64,000 nucleotides of DNA from Liolophura sinensis (taxonomy: Eukaryota > Mollusca > Polyplacophora > Chitonida > Chitonidae), in the NCBI RefSeq assembly GCF_032854445.1, contig NC_088303.1:34079265-34143264 (forward strand), in the 5' to 3' direction. How positions within the stretch are numbered: position 1 is the first letter of the stretch; each line of letters opens with the position of its first letter. The notes beneath the pieces are model-generated. The model did not search any database. It had not been told where the DNA came from and saw nothing but the letters and a program-made list of their open reading frames with translations. This document shows positions 9,475 through 20,445 of this stretch, piece after piece. A program made the translations under genes and the position numbers.

Positions 9475-11029
9475 CACTCAGACAACATACTTTCTGTTGA
9501 AATTAACAGATTATTTTTTTGAGTGTATACGCAAATATACATATAAGTAGCGAACCCGTTAAACATACTGTAGGACACAACAAATAACGAACAATTTCTG
9601 TCAAGGTCTAACTCATATAGTCAACTTCTAAAATTATATATCTGTTTAAAAACAATCAGACAGAACGCGACAAACCAAAGGATATCTCAGCGACAAACCA
9701 AAGATATCTCAGTAAATGCTTGACAAATGTGATCTTACATAGCAAACCAACAAATCACATTTGGAGCTTTACAAGGATTAAAATATAGCTACATGGTGCA
9801 GAAGTTACTCCATCTTGATTACAGACTAAATAAAGCCATAAAACTTCCTGACTTTTACCTGTCCACCAAGCGACGTATAATACAACCAATGTAATATAAG
9901 GAATTGGAGGCTGTCCAAGATTTTTACAATTCACTTATGCCCCCCTCTAAGTAGTTACAGGGAATAGCGAAAAACACGCCCACATAAACTGGGTAGAGGC
10001 TTAGGTATGCATGCTCACAGTGTGACACTCAAACCCAAGGACAAATCTGTCAGATCTGGTAGAAATGAAAAATGTGGAAGGCTTCCACATACATACTACA
10101 GTATGGTATCGATAAGGCGCCTTGAAGATGAATATGTCGAATAATAAAACTGTTGAACAACAAAACATTCGGACAAAGCTTTAATGTTACTGTTAAGGGG
10201 CATGGGCAGGTGATAACCAGGTGTCCTCTCTAAAGAGACCACGATTTCGAGAAATCCGAATGGCTAGCAATTTTTTAAACACGTTTTTTTTTGTTTTTGT
10301 GCCTTCAAAAACGGGCTGTAGTCAGCTGGATTTGGATGTCATTTGGTCATGTGAATGAACAGAATATTCTGTCCAATCAGAAAAAGCGATGTCTGAGCTT
10401 ATAGATTACTCTGGATCTGACGTCACATTGCGGCATGAGAGTTCCATATAGTACGCATGTACTGAGAGATAGGTGCAATTTGTTTTTCTCCTGCAGAGTT
10501 GATAGCGGGCAAGTGTACATTTGGTGAAAGATCTAAAATTTTGCCCCACCCACCCCCCGCCAAAAATGGATCGTTGGAAGCAAAAAAAAATGTCATACAA
10601 CAACCTCAAAACACCTTTCTAAACTTCGCAGAACCCTCAGTATCAGATAAAACGTGCAACCTAGTTTAGAAGACATAATAACGTTTGACATGCTCAGATA
10701 TCACGTTTGCGTGGATGAGCAGCAGCTTAATTGTAAGAGGAAAGGGACAAGCGCGTAGAAAGCACAATGCAGCCCATTTCACCATCACAGTACACACATT
10801 TACACTGTATCCAAGATAGCCGCCGACAAGGTCTAATTTAAGTGCGTGCGGATTAAGGTAAACCGTTAATTCTCAGTGGATGGAAAAACTTGAATCTTCC
10901 ATCACTTTACTTCTTAATATAGGCTACTGTAATTGCCAGGTCTTCCTCATCAAAGACTGAGAAATATGATTATAGTCAATCCTGAAGGCTGTTTATATGA
11001 TATCACATAAAATATTTTTCCGCTTATAT

Positions 11030-11164
11030 ATTTATTTGATTTATTTGATTGGTGTTTTACGCCGTACTCAAGAATCTTTCACTTGTACGACGGCGGCCAG
11101 CATTATGGTGGGAGGAAACCGGACCGTAGGAGTTCGGGGGAAACCCACGACCATCCGCAGGTTT
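11030..11164 (-). mobile_element. tRNA-derived SINE fragment (3' part)
   Basis: TTATTTGATTGGTGTTTTACGCCG through GGCGGCCAGCATTATGGTGGGAGG to CCATCCGCAGG: the well-conserved 3' half in reverse. The 5' head is missing. Confidence 0.9.
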
Positions 11165-11416
11165 CCGCTTATATAAGTTTTTTTCACATAATTCAAAGTT
11201 TGTTCGTATTCACCATGTGGAACTCGTCTTCAGTGAAACCCGTCAGTAACATGTATGGTGTCAATATATAAGGCGCCTTGACCAATAGCGGTAATCAAAT
11301 GTCCCCCAAACGCTTCAACATGATTATTTATAATGTGTATGTATAATTTATTATGTCTTGCATTATGTTACATTTATAATTTTCATATCACAAACAATTC
11401 TGGCTGTATAAAGACT

Positions 11417-11808
11417 ATCATAAATGTTAACAGTATTATCGTTAATAGGAATTACACTTTCTGAATATAGCACAGATTCTAGTGCTGAAATTTGGCTGAG
11501 ACCACTGCGGGTGGAAGGTAGTTGACCGGTAGACTTTACAGCGAACATGCATTACCCCTCTGATGATCACAAACGACCTTCCATTTTTGTGGAAGGCCTG
11601 TTGGTCGAGTGGTCTAGACGGTTGACATGTATTGCTGGCGGTTTGGTGCCTGACTCAGAGGTCGCTGGTTTGAAACCCGCAGTGGTCTCAGCCAAATTTC
11701 AGCACTAGAATTTGTGCTATATTCAGAAAGTGTAATCCATATTAACGATAATACTGTTACTTAATCCACTTTCTAATGACTTCTATACCTATCGATCATA
11801 AATGTTAA
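11417..11808. mobile_element. tRNA-derived SINE (second family) joined to an inverted copy of its own tail
   Basis: At 11595-11680 a pol III-like head is seen: GGTCGAGTGGTCTAGACGG (A-box region) and GGTTTGAAACCC (B-box-like). Its tail (about 11676-11760) is matched by an inverted copy at about 11426-11512. The whole unit is flanked by the direct repeat ATCATAAATGTTAA at 11417-11430 and 11795-11808, which may be its target duplication. The minus-strand frame 11363-11548 lies in this repeat and is not a gene. Confidence 0.7.
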
Positions 11809-13688
11809 AAAAAAAAACAATTACCCTCATACACCGAGAAAAAAGCTGTTTTAACGCTATATATAAGAAACACATAAGTGCCTGGTCGTTGGGCTAAAGA
11901 CGAAAAATAGCCTATTGTGCAATACACATTTATGTATGGTTAAATCTGATACTTAACATCATACTAGAGAATTTTTCACTCGCACAATGGCGAAAGTTAA
12001 TTTATGCGTGGAGCAGACTGGAGTGAACAGGTCAAACCACCGATCGTTGGCAAACTACCGACGATCTTTCCAAAGTGTGACGTACATATTTGCACACCAT
12101 ACTGGTGACAAGAGGTCTTTAAAGAACACTAGATTTTACAAACTGCCACAAGGGTGCAGTCGACCGCTTATTGTCATCAATGCCCCACAGGCTGTGGCAT
12201 CGCCTTAATTATTACGACAAAATTCCACTCATACCGCGCTCATGGTTATACGCTAATGCCACATTTGACATCCCGTACACTTTATTTGAGATATATGCTT
12301 ACAAAAGGAACCTTAAACTATACTTACATGAAATGGTGGTTTTGTCTTCAAATATTTTTTCTTACACTCTACACACAGTAGTATTTGTATAGGCATAACA
12401 TTATTATTGATTTTCACCTTTATCTTAGTTCCATTAAAACAAATTTTATTAAAGTTTTAGCAGGGAGAGAACAAGCACCCCGGGGGTTTCATTTCCCCCT
12501 TTCCAACGGTCATCTGACGTAAACATCTTGTAAATTTCTGGTGAAATAAAAAAATCAAGTCAATAAAAATCATGAGAATTGGCCAAAAATTCCCTGTAAG
12601 ATTATGGGCGAAATGCCAGTCGTCATCATAAAAATGCTGCCGACTTTCCCTGAAGTAGAGTTTCATGATAAGGCGTACTGAGAATGTGTATATAGAGGCC
12701 TTGCTCCACTATGGACCTCTCGGAATATCAGACATGTTCTAGGCCAGTTAAAGAACTGGGTATTTCCATGTATACCACATGTATTTACTAGAAAGGCATT
12801 TGACGGGCAAACATTACAATCTAGTAACAGAACAAAGTAATTCCTTGCATACTTCACTGCATACATATTACTGAGAAGTACCGTAGAAGTTATTCTATTC
12901 TATAGCCAAATACTATGAATGCCAATGATGGTTTCTTTTCCTCACTTTTGAAAGTATGTATCATAGAAAATGCTATGGCATTATAGTGATGGAAATATAC
13001 CATAATTTTCTTCATTGAAAAAACACACCGTGAGATGTTTATAAACGGTTGCAAACGATAGTGTACAATATATGGATAACCCATCCAAACCATTACGTCT
13101 AACTCTTAAACATAGCTATTTCAAATACAGACAGATGTTCAAAAAAGTATTTGGTCATTCATGACTGCTTAACCTTGTGCCCTTTCTTGACAATGTTAAT
13201 AAATGTCTTAAAGATCATGTATGTATAATTCAGTTATCCATAAAAAGGTAACAGTAAAAATTTCACCTAAATAGAAAACATGGTTGATATAAAACAGAAT
13301 TCGTTGCCATTGAACCCGACAACCAATAGCTACCATAGATTATTTCTTTGGGCGTTTCGCTGTAATGATCTTAACAACCAATTATAAGAAAAAGTTTCAC
13401 AGCCGTGTATTGGAATCCTATAAAACACCTGTAATGAGCTAAGTTCATTTTTCATCCTTGATTGTAATCCAGAAAAAAATCAATTCTCCCATGATTATTT
13501 GAAAGGTAATTGTCGATGACTTTGAGAAACTAGGATGGAACCCAAGAAGAATAGGTTCTTCATAAGTACCTCACAGAAAGCCACCAAATTTTCTTTGAAA
13601 ATGACGTCGCCTATACGCTTTAACGTCATGCACTCTGAGAAAGTAATACATAATGGTCAACCATGATTTTTCGTCCAATGTTATTGTT

Positions 13689-14339
13689 TTACAACCGTTT
13701 TGCGTGTAGTGACACTGATTTGTGGACAGATGTGTCCGTAACGATCTGCTGGCCATTAACCAGAAGCTCTGTATACGGTTTCTCGCTAATCTTATCGAAA
13801 TTTAATCGTTCCATCATAATCCGAGTGTAAGCACTAGTGGCCTCCACGACGTAACAAGGAATTCCCTGCGAACGGATTTTCTCAAGCGTTGACCTTATCA
13901 AACCCATAGCGATGCCTTTACGTCTATGGCTCTTGGACACGCACAATACCCTGTTGGCCACTAGAATTGAAGTATCGTAGAGCTGGTAGAAGTCCACGTC
14001 ATCATACACTGGATCGTACACTTTGTCCATCGTGGCCAGTTTGCTGGTGTCCTTGTCATCAGTGTCAAAGCTGAATTCATTGGGATTATCTGGCGTGGAG
14101 ACAAGGTTCAAAATGACGCCAACAATTTTCGCCTGAGAAGAATCTACCGCTACAACAGAGAGCTTTGAGTCTACAAAGACCCCCATCATGGTGTCGTAGT
14201 AAGCTTTAGTCTCCCGAGGCGTTTCAAAACCTAGGCTTTTTGCGATGATCTCTTCCTTGAAAAAGTCTTCATCCATCAGCCGGATTACCTCGTCCACGTC
14301 TGCTTCCGTTATTACCCGGTACAAGATGTCGTCTGACAT
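13689..14339 (-). CDS. GNAT N-acetyltransferase, arylalkylamine/dopamine NAT-like
   Basis: 216 residues in one exon, minus strand. Seen: an N-terminal DVDEVIRLMDEDFFKEE stretch (residues 14-30) like the opening helix of invertebrate arylalkylamine NATs; a central acidic insert (84-115); the acetyl-CoA motif A strand RVLCVSKSH (130-138) and pyrophosphate loop RRKGIA (139-144); and motif B ATSAYTRIMMERLNF (167-181). Family knowledge: these cytosolic enzymes move acetyl from acetyl-CoA to amines such as dopamine, serotonin or tryptamine. The exact substrate cannot be read here. The start chosen is the Met at 14339 (G at -3). The frame stays open to 14423, but a pyrimidine-rich tract ending AG (complement of 14364-14365 or 14374-14375) suggests that the upstream part is intron and that a 5'UTR exon lies further right. 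No poly(A) signal is certain. Confidence 0.85.
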   Translation of the reverse strand: MSDDILYRVITEADVDEVIRLMDEDFFKEEIIAKSLGFETPRETKAYYDTMMGVFVDSKLSVVAVDSSQAKIVGVILNLVSTPDNPNEFSFDTDDKDTSKLATMDKVYDPVYDDVDFYQLYDTSILVANRVLCVSKSHRRKGIAMGLIRSTLEKIRSQGIPCYVVEATSAYTRIMMERLNFDKISEKPYTELLVNGQQIVTDTSVHKSVSLHAKRL

Positions 14340-14363
14340 CGCAGATTTAGCTTCGATAACCCT

Positions 14364-14385
14364 CTGAAACAAGCTGAAAATGAAT
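14364..14385 (-). other. Likely 3' splice site of a 5'UTR intron (acetyltransferase gene)
   Basis: Read on the minus strand: TTCATTTTCAG then CTTGTTTCAG, two tandem acceptor-like sites 10 bases apart, 25-35 bases before the chosen ATG. Either would put the whole coding region in one exon. Confidence 0.5.
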
Positions 14386-15447
14386 TTATACGGAATACAT
14401 CCATTTTTTCCATTAGAAATCATGCAATTCCAAGATTATAATGTTAGCTCAACAATCGAACACACTGCGTGTCTGAGCATTACAATTTAATTTTTTCGAA
14501 ATTTTACAAGGGGTCCTTAAATTATGGTCGTTTAATTCACGGCGGGACAAAGAGAGGGAGAGGGACTGATCCTTATGATGCCATTCTTACACATCATCAT
14601 CCCTACTACCATCGTTCACACAGCAGTCTCGGATAAGGAGTTCCCGTGCAGAGTGACGTCATTATTTCAGTAGTTCCAAATTCAAACAACACGACCCTGT
14701 GTGTGATTGGTCAGATCAGAAAAAAGAAATGGACACTCTATTTTTACCACAATGGTTAATTTCTTTCATTCTATACGGCGTCCTAAAAATTTCTAAATAG
14801 CACAACACTGCCCAAGTCCAGAGTTACCTCGATTTGACACATAATACTCAGTAGTCACAGTTTACATTCCTTAGACACGTCACAATCTCCTTGGAGACAC
14901 ACCAGAAACGTGTCAACCTTTAATCTTGACGTGGATGGAATTTCAACAAATCCAACCTCCGTTTGACACGGTCTACATAACCTCACCTAGCTAAACATAA
15001 GTAGGCCCTATATAATACTTTTGTATAGTGGTTTATGCATTACTTTCTAACTTAATAATGACACAAGGATGTGGCTGGCATAAACCGTATATCTTCCGTC
15101 ACACGCCCCCTGACATGTATGCCTCATGCTTCGTAGAATGCTGGGTCTTCCCTATAATTCCAGACCAATATATAGGCCCAGACTTGTTTACTGTTACAGG
15201 CTTATCATCGGTTCGTCCGAGAGCAGGGATAGCGTACAAGGCTTTCCAGTTCACTAATTTGTTTTTATCCGAATACTGCAAAATCAACCTCCGATGTCAA
15301 TATGTGTATACACCTTGGATGGACAATATATTTCTCAAACTCAGATTATATTTTCCGTAATTTAATTCAGAAAATGTCACATGTGTATGGTTTAGATGAA
15401 ATAAAAGGCAGGTATACAGAATCTGTGTTTATGCCAGCTTTCTGTGG

Positions 15448-15676
15448 GTATGTTATTCAGATGTATGGTATCCAGATGTACGATATTCAGATGTATAATG
15501 TTCAGATACAAGATGTACAATGTCCGGATGTATTATATTGAGATGTGTAATATTCAGATTATGGTATCCAGATGTATGATATCCACACGTACCATATTCA
15601 GTTCTATATGCTATTCAGATGTATGTTATCGAGATTCGTATGATATTCATATCTGTGTATAATATCCAGATGCATG
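15448..15676 (+). repeat. 15-bp degenerate minisatellite
   Basis: About 15 tandem copies of a unit close to GTATGATATTCAGAT, well kept at the left and diverged to the right. It creates two overlapping frames rich in Met, Cys and Ile that are artefacts. Confidence 0.85.
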
Positions 15677-18280
15677 TTCTTCATAAAGCTATAAAGCTAA
15701 CAAAAAGTCGAAGAGGCAAACCAGCCATGCCAAGCCCGCGAACAAGTCAGCATCTTTATATGGGCCAAACTTCTTCTGTCCGCAAGACTTTTCTCTGAAC
15801 CCGTTGCAAGGTGACATCGGTTTGACATAGTGAAATTGCTGTTATAGTGAAACATCTTGTTCTAGGTCGCCCTTTGGACAGTTTTACGCTTCTGTTACCT
15901 GAGCCACTGTTAATCAATCAACACAAGTACCTACCTGGTTTGTGCTTGGAGCCCATATGGGGTTAGCATATGTTTTTTCAGTCGCAAAGGACACTGCTAA
16001 TTTTTTTCCAAACATACCAAAGTCCTATATAACAGCAGATCATGCATTTACTTAAATGTTAAGTAAAAACTAAACATTAATTATTTATCAGAACTGTACG
16101 ACTATACCTCGAATTTTGTGTTTAATAGCGACTATTCTGTGAATAGTGAACTCTAAAAAAAATAAAAATGAGACATTTTCATATATGATTAATAGTACTC
16201 TGAAGATCGTATACATCGTATTTTCTTCATAAACAACATACAAGCACGTAATATAAGGGAAAGTGGCACGTTTCACATTGTTTACTTGCATCTGATACAA
16301 TACAACACACATATACCGATGTCCTCCACATACAAAACTGAAAATATATATACAAAAATTGTATATATAATAAATGAATGAGGAAATGAACGAAAAAAAC
16401 TGAATAACAGTTTTACAGTGCTTATACCATATACATTTGTTTCCAAATTACTATTATAGTATTGATCCATTGTCTTCATAAGGCTTGTTTCCTGGAAATA
16501 TTTAATTATGCATGACTGTCTATTGTATCTTTCGTAATGTATGCACAGACAAAAAGCTATGAGCATATGTGTAGAAGGTTCACTCCGCGTTCTTATCATG
16601 GTGAATGTTCCCGTTAACTTAACCCAGCAGCATAATTGAGGTCACTGCCCAATTAACACAGGGCACCGTAGATAGGACTTAAAATTAGGGTAAGGGGCAA
16701 AATGTAGACGTAAGTTATTCTAAGTCACAGGTGATTAGCACCTCTGGTGTTATAACGAAAGCCAGCTGTAGCTTTCTATATCGTCTGGTTGATTCTATGC
16801 AACTCATTTTACTTCGAAAAGAAAAAAAAAAAAAAACTTCGGTACACTTTAAATATGGTAAATATGAAATCCTTCGTATACAGTTTATTCCGTTCAGGTA
16901 AAAAATCTATGTGTTTAGATATACATGTAGTTCGGATCGAGTTGTAGGAGTTTTTGACGACTATTGGTAACTTCTTGTCCTTGGAATTTTCGCCATATTT
17001 CATTAACCGTCAACACTGTTAAGCAATACTAGAAACGCAGCATTGAAAGTGCGGGTGAGTGAAATCACTTGCAACCTTCAGATTTAAGGCGGAGAAAAAT
17101 GAAGACGAAGCGCCCAATCAGTAAACTTTCCACGCAGCCTTAAATGGATTATAAAAAGGCCTATGTACTTCAAGAACGAATGAAATATGCACAAATATTT
17201 TCAAAAGCTTTAAGCTAATGGTTAATCATATATGCGTAGCTTACTATAAAAAGTTCAGGTTAAGAGTATGGTAAACACAAAATGTCACTCGTGTGCTTTT
17301 TCTCAAGAAAACTTGTCACACTGGTTTAGGAGAATCATGCAGGTCCTAAAACTGCCATATATCATTCACTGGTGGAAAACTCTATACCGGCTGAAATTCT
17401 ACATCACTGGCTATTTTTCCCGACTCCGAAATCAGACTACATGACACAGAACAGGGTTCCCGCGATTATTCGTACCAGTACACAAACAGAAGTTTCTTAT
17501 TACTGCCTTGCAGACAGTCTATATATAGGCGGCCATTTACGACCCTTTCTCCCCTCACCTAGATTCCTATTTCACGCTTCACCACCAGGAAGCAACCACT
17601 TACTGCGAACTGTATACCTTGTCGAAACCATCCGGGCCAATACAGAGCATTAACAACTTACATAACACTGCTACATATAACAAGAAGAACATGTACATTC
17701 ATATTATGTAGACCCTGATAAGTTCGTCTGCACCGACCGTTACAAGGGCGTTGGGTTCGGTGTGTTAACAACTGACAGCTAGTGTATTATCATAAACAGC
17801 ATTTCCGTGCAACCCGATACACAACTTACCTTCACCGCTGTGTTTTGTACTTGCCCTGACATTTCTCAATGTACACATCAACATGTGTTAAATACGCAGC
17901 TAGGCACAGTAAATGCACTTTGTCTTGCATACGACCTAAAATATCCCCCCCAAAAAGATGCATAGAAGCAAATATATCTCATGAAATGTTAATTTGGTGG
18001 TGATATCATCCTATCTGGTCTGGTTTGGTGGTGATATCAAAAATCCAAAAATCACCATTTTAAGATCAGTACAGAATTCTCAGAATCAGGCAAAATTTGC
18101 AAATTAGTTATGGGCGAAATTTTAAGTCCTTTACAGTATACGCTTCCAGCATATTTTCACTGACTGCTGTTGAGAAAGATGACCTTAAAAGCATTGAGAA
18201 TCAAGTTTTAAAGATTTGGCCGCACATATATTCATCCGGAAGAAAGTCAGGAAGTTACATTCGTATTCCAGTGTATCTCT

Positions 18281-18521
18281 GGGCCCAGCTGTTCGAAAGT
18301 GTATTAACTAATACTGGTATTAAGTCATATTTTATATTTAACATTTTAGCCAAACCTAACGGGTAAAGCAGTTCTCCAAAGTCCAAGTATAACAGCAGCA
18401 GTTTTAGTTCATATTTATCATAATGTTGCAAAAAAAAATTCCGGCTTAGTACAAAATTGAAGACTTGGCTTGAAGTTAAACCTGGTATTAAGTCTTAAAC
18501 CGGTTTTGAACAACTGGCCCC
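18281..18521 (+). mobile_element. MITE-like element, copy 1
   Basis: 241 bases with imperfect terminal inverted repeats: GGGCCCAGCTGTTCGAAA at the left and TTTTGAACAACTGGCCCC at the right. No coding capacity. It matches, in reverse, the element at 18695-18888, including the internal blocks GTGTATTAACTAATACTGG, AGCAGCAG and CCTGGTATTAAGTCTT. Confidence 0.8.
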
Positions 18522-18694
18522 TGATGTCTCACATTCTGTCTGTGAGAATGGGCCGGTTTTATGTCTGTCGCTTTAACGTACGTTCAGAATTACTCTGAGG
18601 CAACAGGCAGCGCGCACTACTAATCCCAAGCAAAAACAATAAAGTGAACTTCTTAGTGATTCGAAAACATCATTTACACATACCTTGTACATAT

Positions 18695-18888
18695 GGGCCA
18701 GGTTGTTCAAAACTGTTTCAAGACTTAATACCAGGTTTAATTTGAAGCGCAGTTTTCAATATAGTACTTGGCCCAAAAATAATTACGTAACAGTATATTA
18801 AATATAAACTAAGTCTGCTGCTGCTGAATTTGGCTAAAATTAAAACACAATACCAGTATTAACTAATACACTTTCAAACAACTGGACC
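18695..18888 (-). mobile_element. MITE-like element, copy 2
   Basis: Same family as 18281-18521, opposite orientation, about 50 bases shorter. Termini GGGCCAGGTTGTTCAAAAC and CTTTCAAACAACTGGACC. The two copies together form a large inverted pair with about 170 bases between them. Confidence 0.8.
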
Positions 18889-19574
18889 ATAGATACATTT
18901 CATGCTAGCGTGCATGAAGCGTTGTCCGAGAGTTCTGCCTAGAACTACGGCATGTTGACTCGCCACTTTACAGCATGGCGTGGTGTCTTCAGGCAGAGTG
19001 CATTGTATTTAAGAGTGAAGTCAGGTTTTACACAGAGATGTTTGAGAGAAATACTGCTCAAAATGAATTCACAAGACGAAAGTATAAAATAGAGCCCGCT
19101 AAAGTAAGCACTCATTTCTAAAATTAAGGCGCAAGAGATCGGCAAGTTGGCACAAAGCAATGCCTATAATATAGTTCAGGTTGGCTCTAATACACAATCC
19201 GGCCATCAACGTGAATTTTCTTCAAAACGAGATCAAATGATCAGATTATAACATGCAAATCTTGCTCTACAGCGCAATGTCACCTTACATAAATTCCACA
19301 CCCAATTTCTTAAAGCACTTTTGACAACAAGACAAGCCATGAGGCTGAACGTTCGTATGGATCTATACTTATAGTTTTACGTACTTAACAATTTTTGAGT
19401 CCTATAACAACGATAGGAGTCATTACGTGCGTGTGCATGTATTGTGTCTTCCTGTAGCAGGGCGAGTTCATGCCGCCAAAATTCTGCCGCCACTGAAGTA
19501 TCATGCCAAAGACACCAGGCAAGACACCCCACCCATTCACATTACGCTCACACCAGGCCGACCAATTATATTTC

Positions 19575-20445
19575 CTTGCTCTAACCTCTCAGTGCTGAGC
19601 GCCCGCCGTCGCAGCAACAAGCGAGTATCACTGTTTAAAGTGCTTGACAAGGCCCGTCCCGTTTTTGATCTTAAGTCTCCCGCTTTCGAATTGGACAGTA
19701 CATTTATATACCTCGGCACTAGACAGAATTATCGGGCTACTATTGGCGGAAGAGACTCCTGGCTTGAAATCAAGCTGACTTTTATTAGAATATCTCGCAG
19801 CTTGTGACAACACGTTCGAAATCCAAAAATAATTTTAGCAATCAAAGTTTTTCTTTCGTAAGCCAAAAGGTTGAGGATTTATGGGTATAATACTTGAGAA
19901 CATGTCTGATCAGTCTTAGAATATAGGCTTGTCAGAGGTCTGTACAGAAAGGCCCCTAGAGAAGCATTCGTCCTTGGGAAATCTGACTAAGCCCTGTATT
20001 CTAGAGACGTTTAGTGCGCCTTAAAAAATCTAGCTTCTCTCTTTGTGTAAGTCCCAGATATTGATACAGGCCCTTTGATTTTTGACTGTCTATATTGTTA
20101 AAGAGAACCACAGTGCTGGCTTGTAATAGCTCGATCGAAACTCCAATCCAATCTGGTTGCGCTATCCAACACCTTTTCTCTTACCAGACACTGCTTTTGT
20201 GGTTATATGGAACATTAGGTCAGTTGTCCACTTTACCGCGGTTCAAGATGTCAAAAAGTCTATTGGGATTTCGAACGTGTGGTTACAAGCTACGAGATAT
20301 TCTTAGAAAAGTCAGCTATATTTCAACCAAGAGGCTTCTCCGCCAATCATAGTCCCAGAACTCTGCCTAGCACATTGAAAACAATGGTATTAACTTGTTG
20401 CTGCCTGGCTTGGCGTTCAGAGGTTAAAGCAAGGAAACCCATCAA
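19575..20445. repeat. Inverted repeat pair, unknown element
   Basis: About 19575-19830 is matched in reverse by about 20262-20445. Shared blocks include GGATTTCGAACGTGT, ACAAGCTACGAGATATTCT, AAAAGTCAGCT, CTTCTCCGCCAAT, AACTTGTTGCTGC and GAGGTTAAAGCAAGGAAA. The right arm lacks an internal segment. Frames across it show no family motif. Could be two copies of an old element or the ends of one foldback element. Confidence 0.7.

Larger units (their letters stand above)
7416..13688. other. Intergenic region, no gene seen
   Basis: Between the ZP poly(A) signal and the acetyltransferase stop there is no exon I can support. The open frames are all short and without motifs. Repeats within it are listed separately. 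The stretches 9475-11029 and 11809-13688 show nothing beyond AT-rich non-coding DNA. Confidence 0.65.

Noticed and set aside
14340..14423. N-terminal 28-residue extension of the acetyltransferase
   Set aside because: The extension crosses tandem acceptor-like sites and is not like the start of the family; the Met at 14339 fits better.
19427..19807. A 126-codon open frame
   Set aside because: Overlaps one arm of an inverted repeat, both strands are open, and no domain is recognisable.
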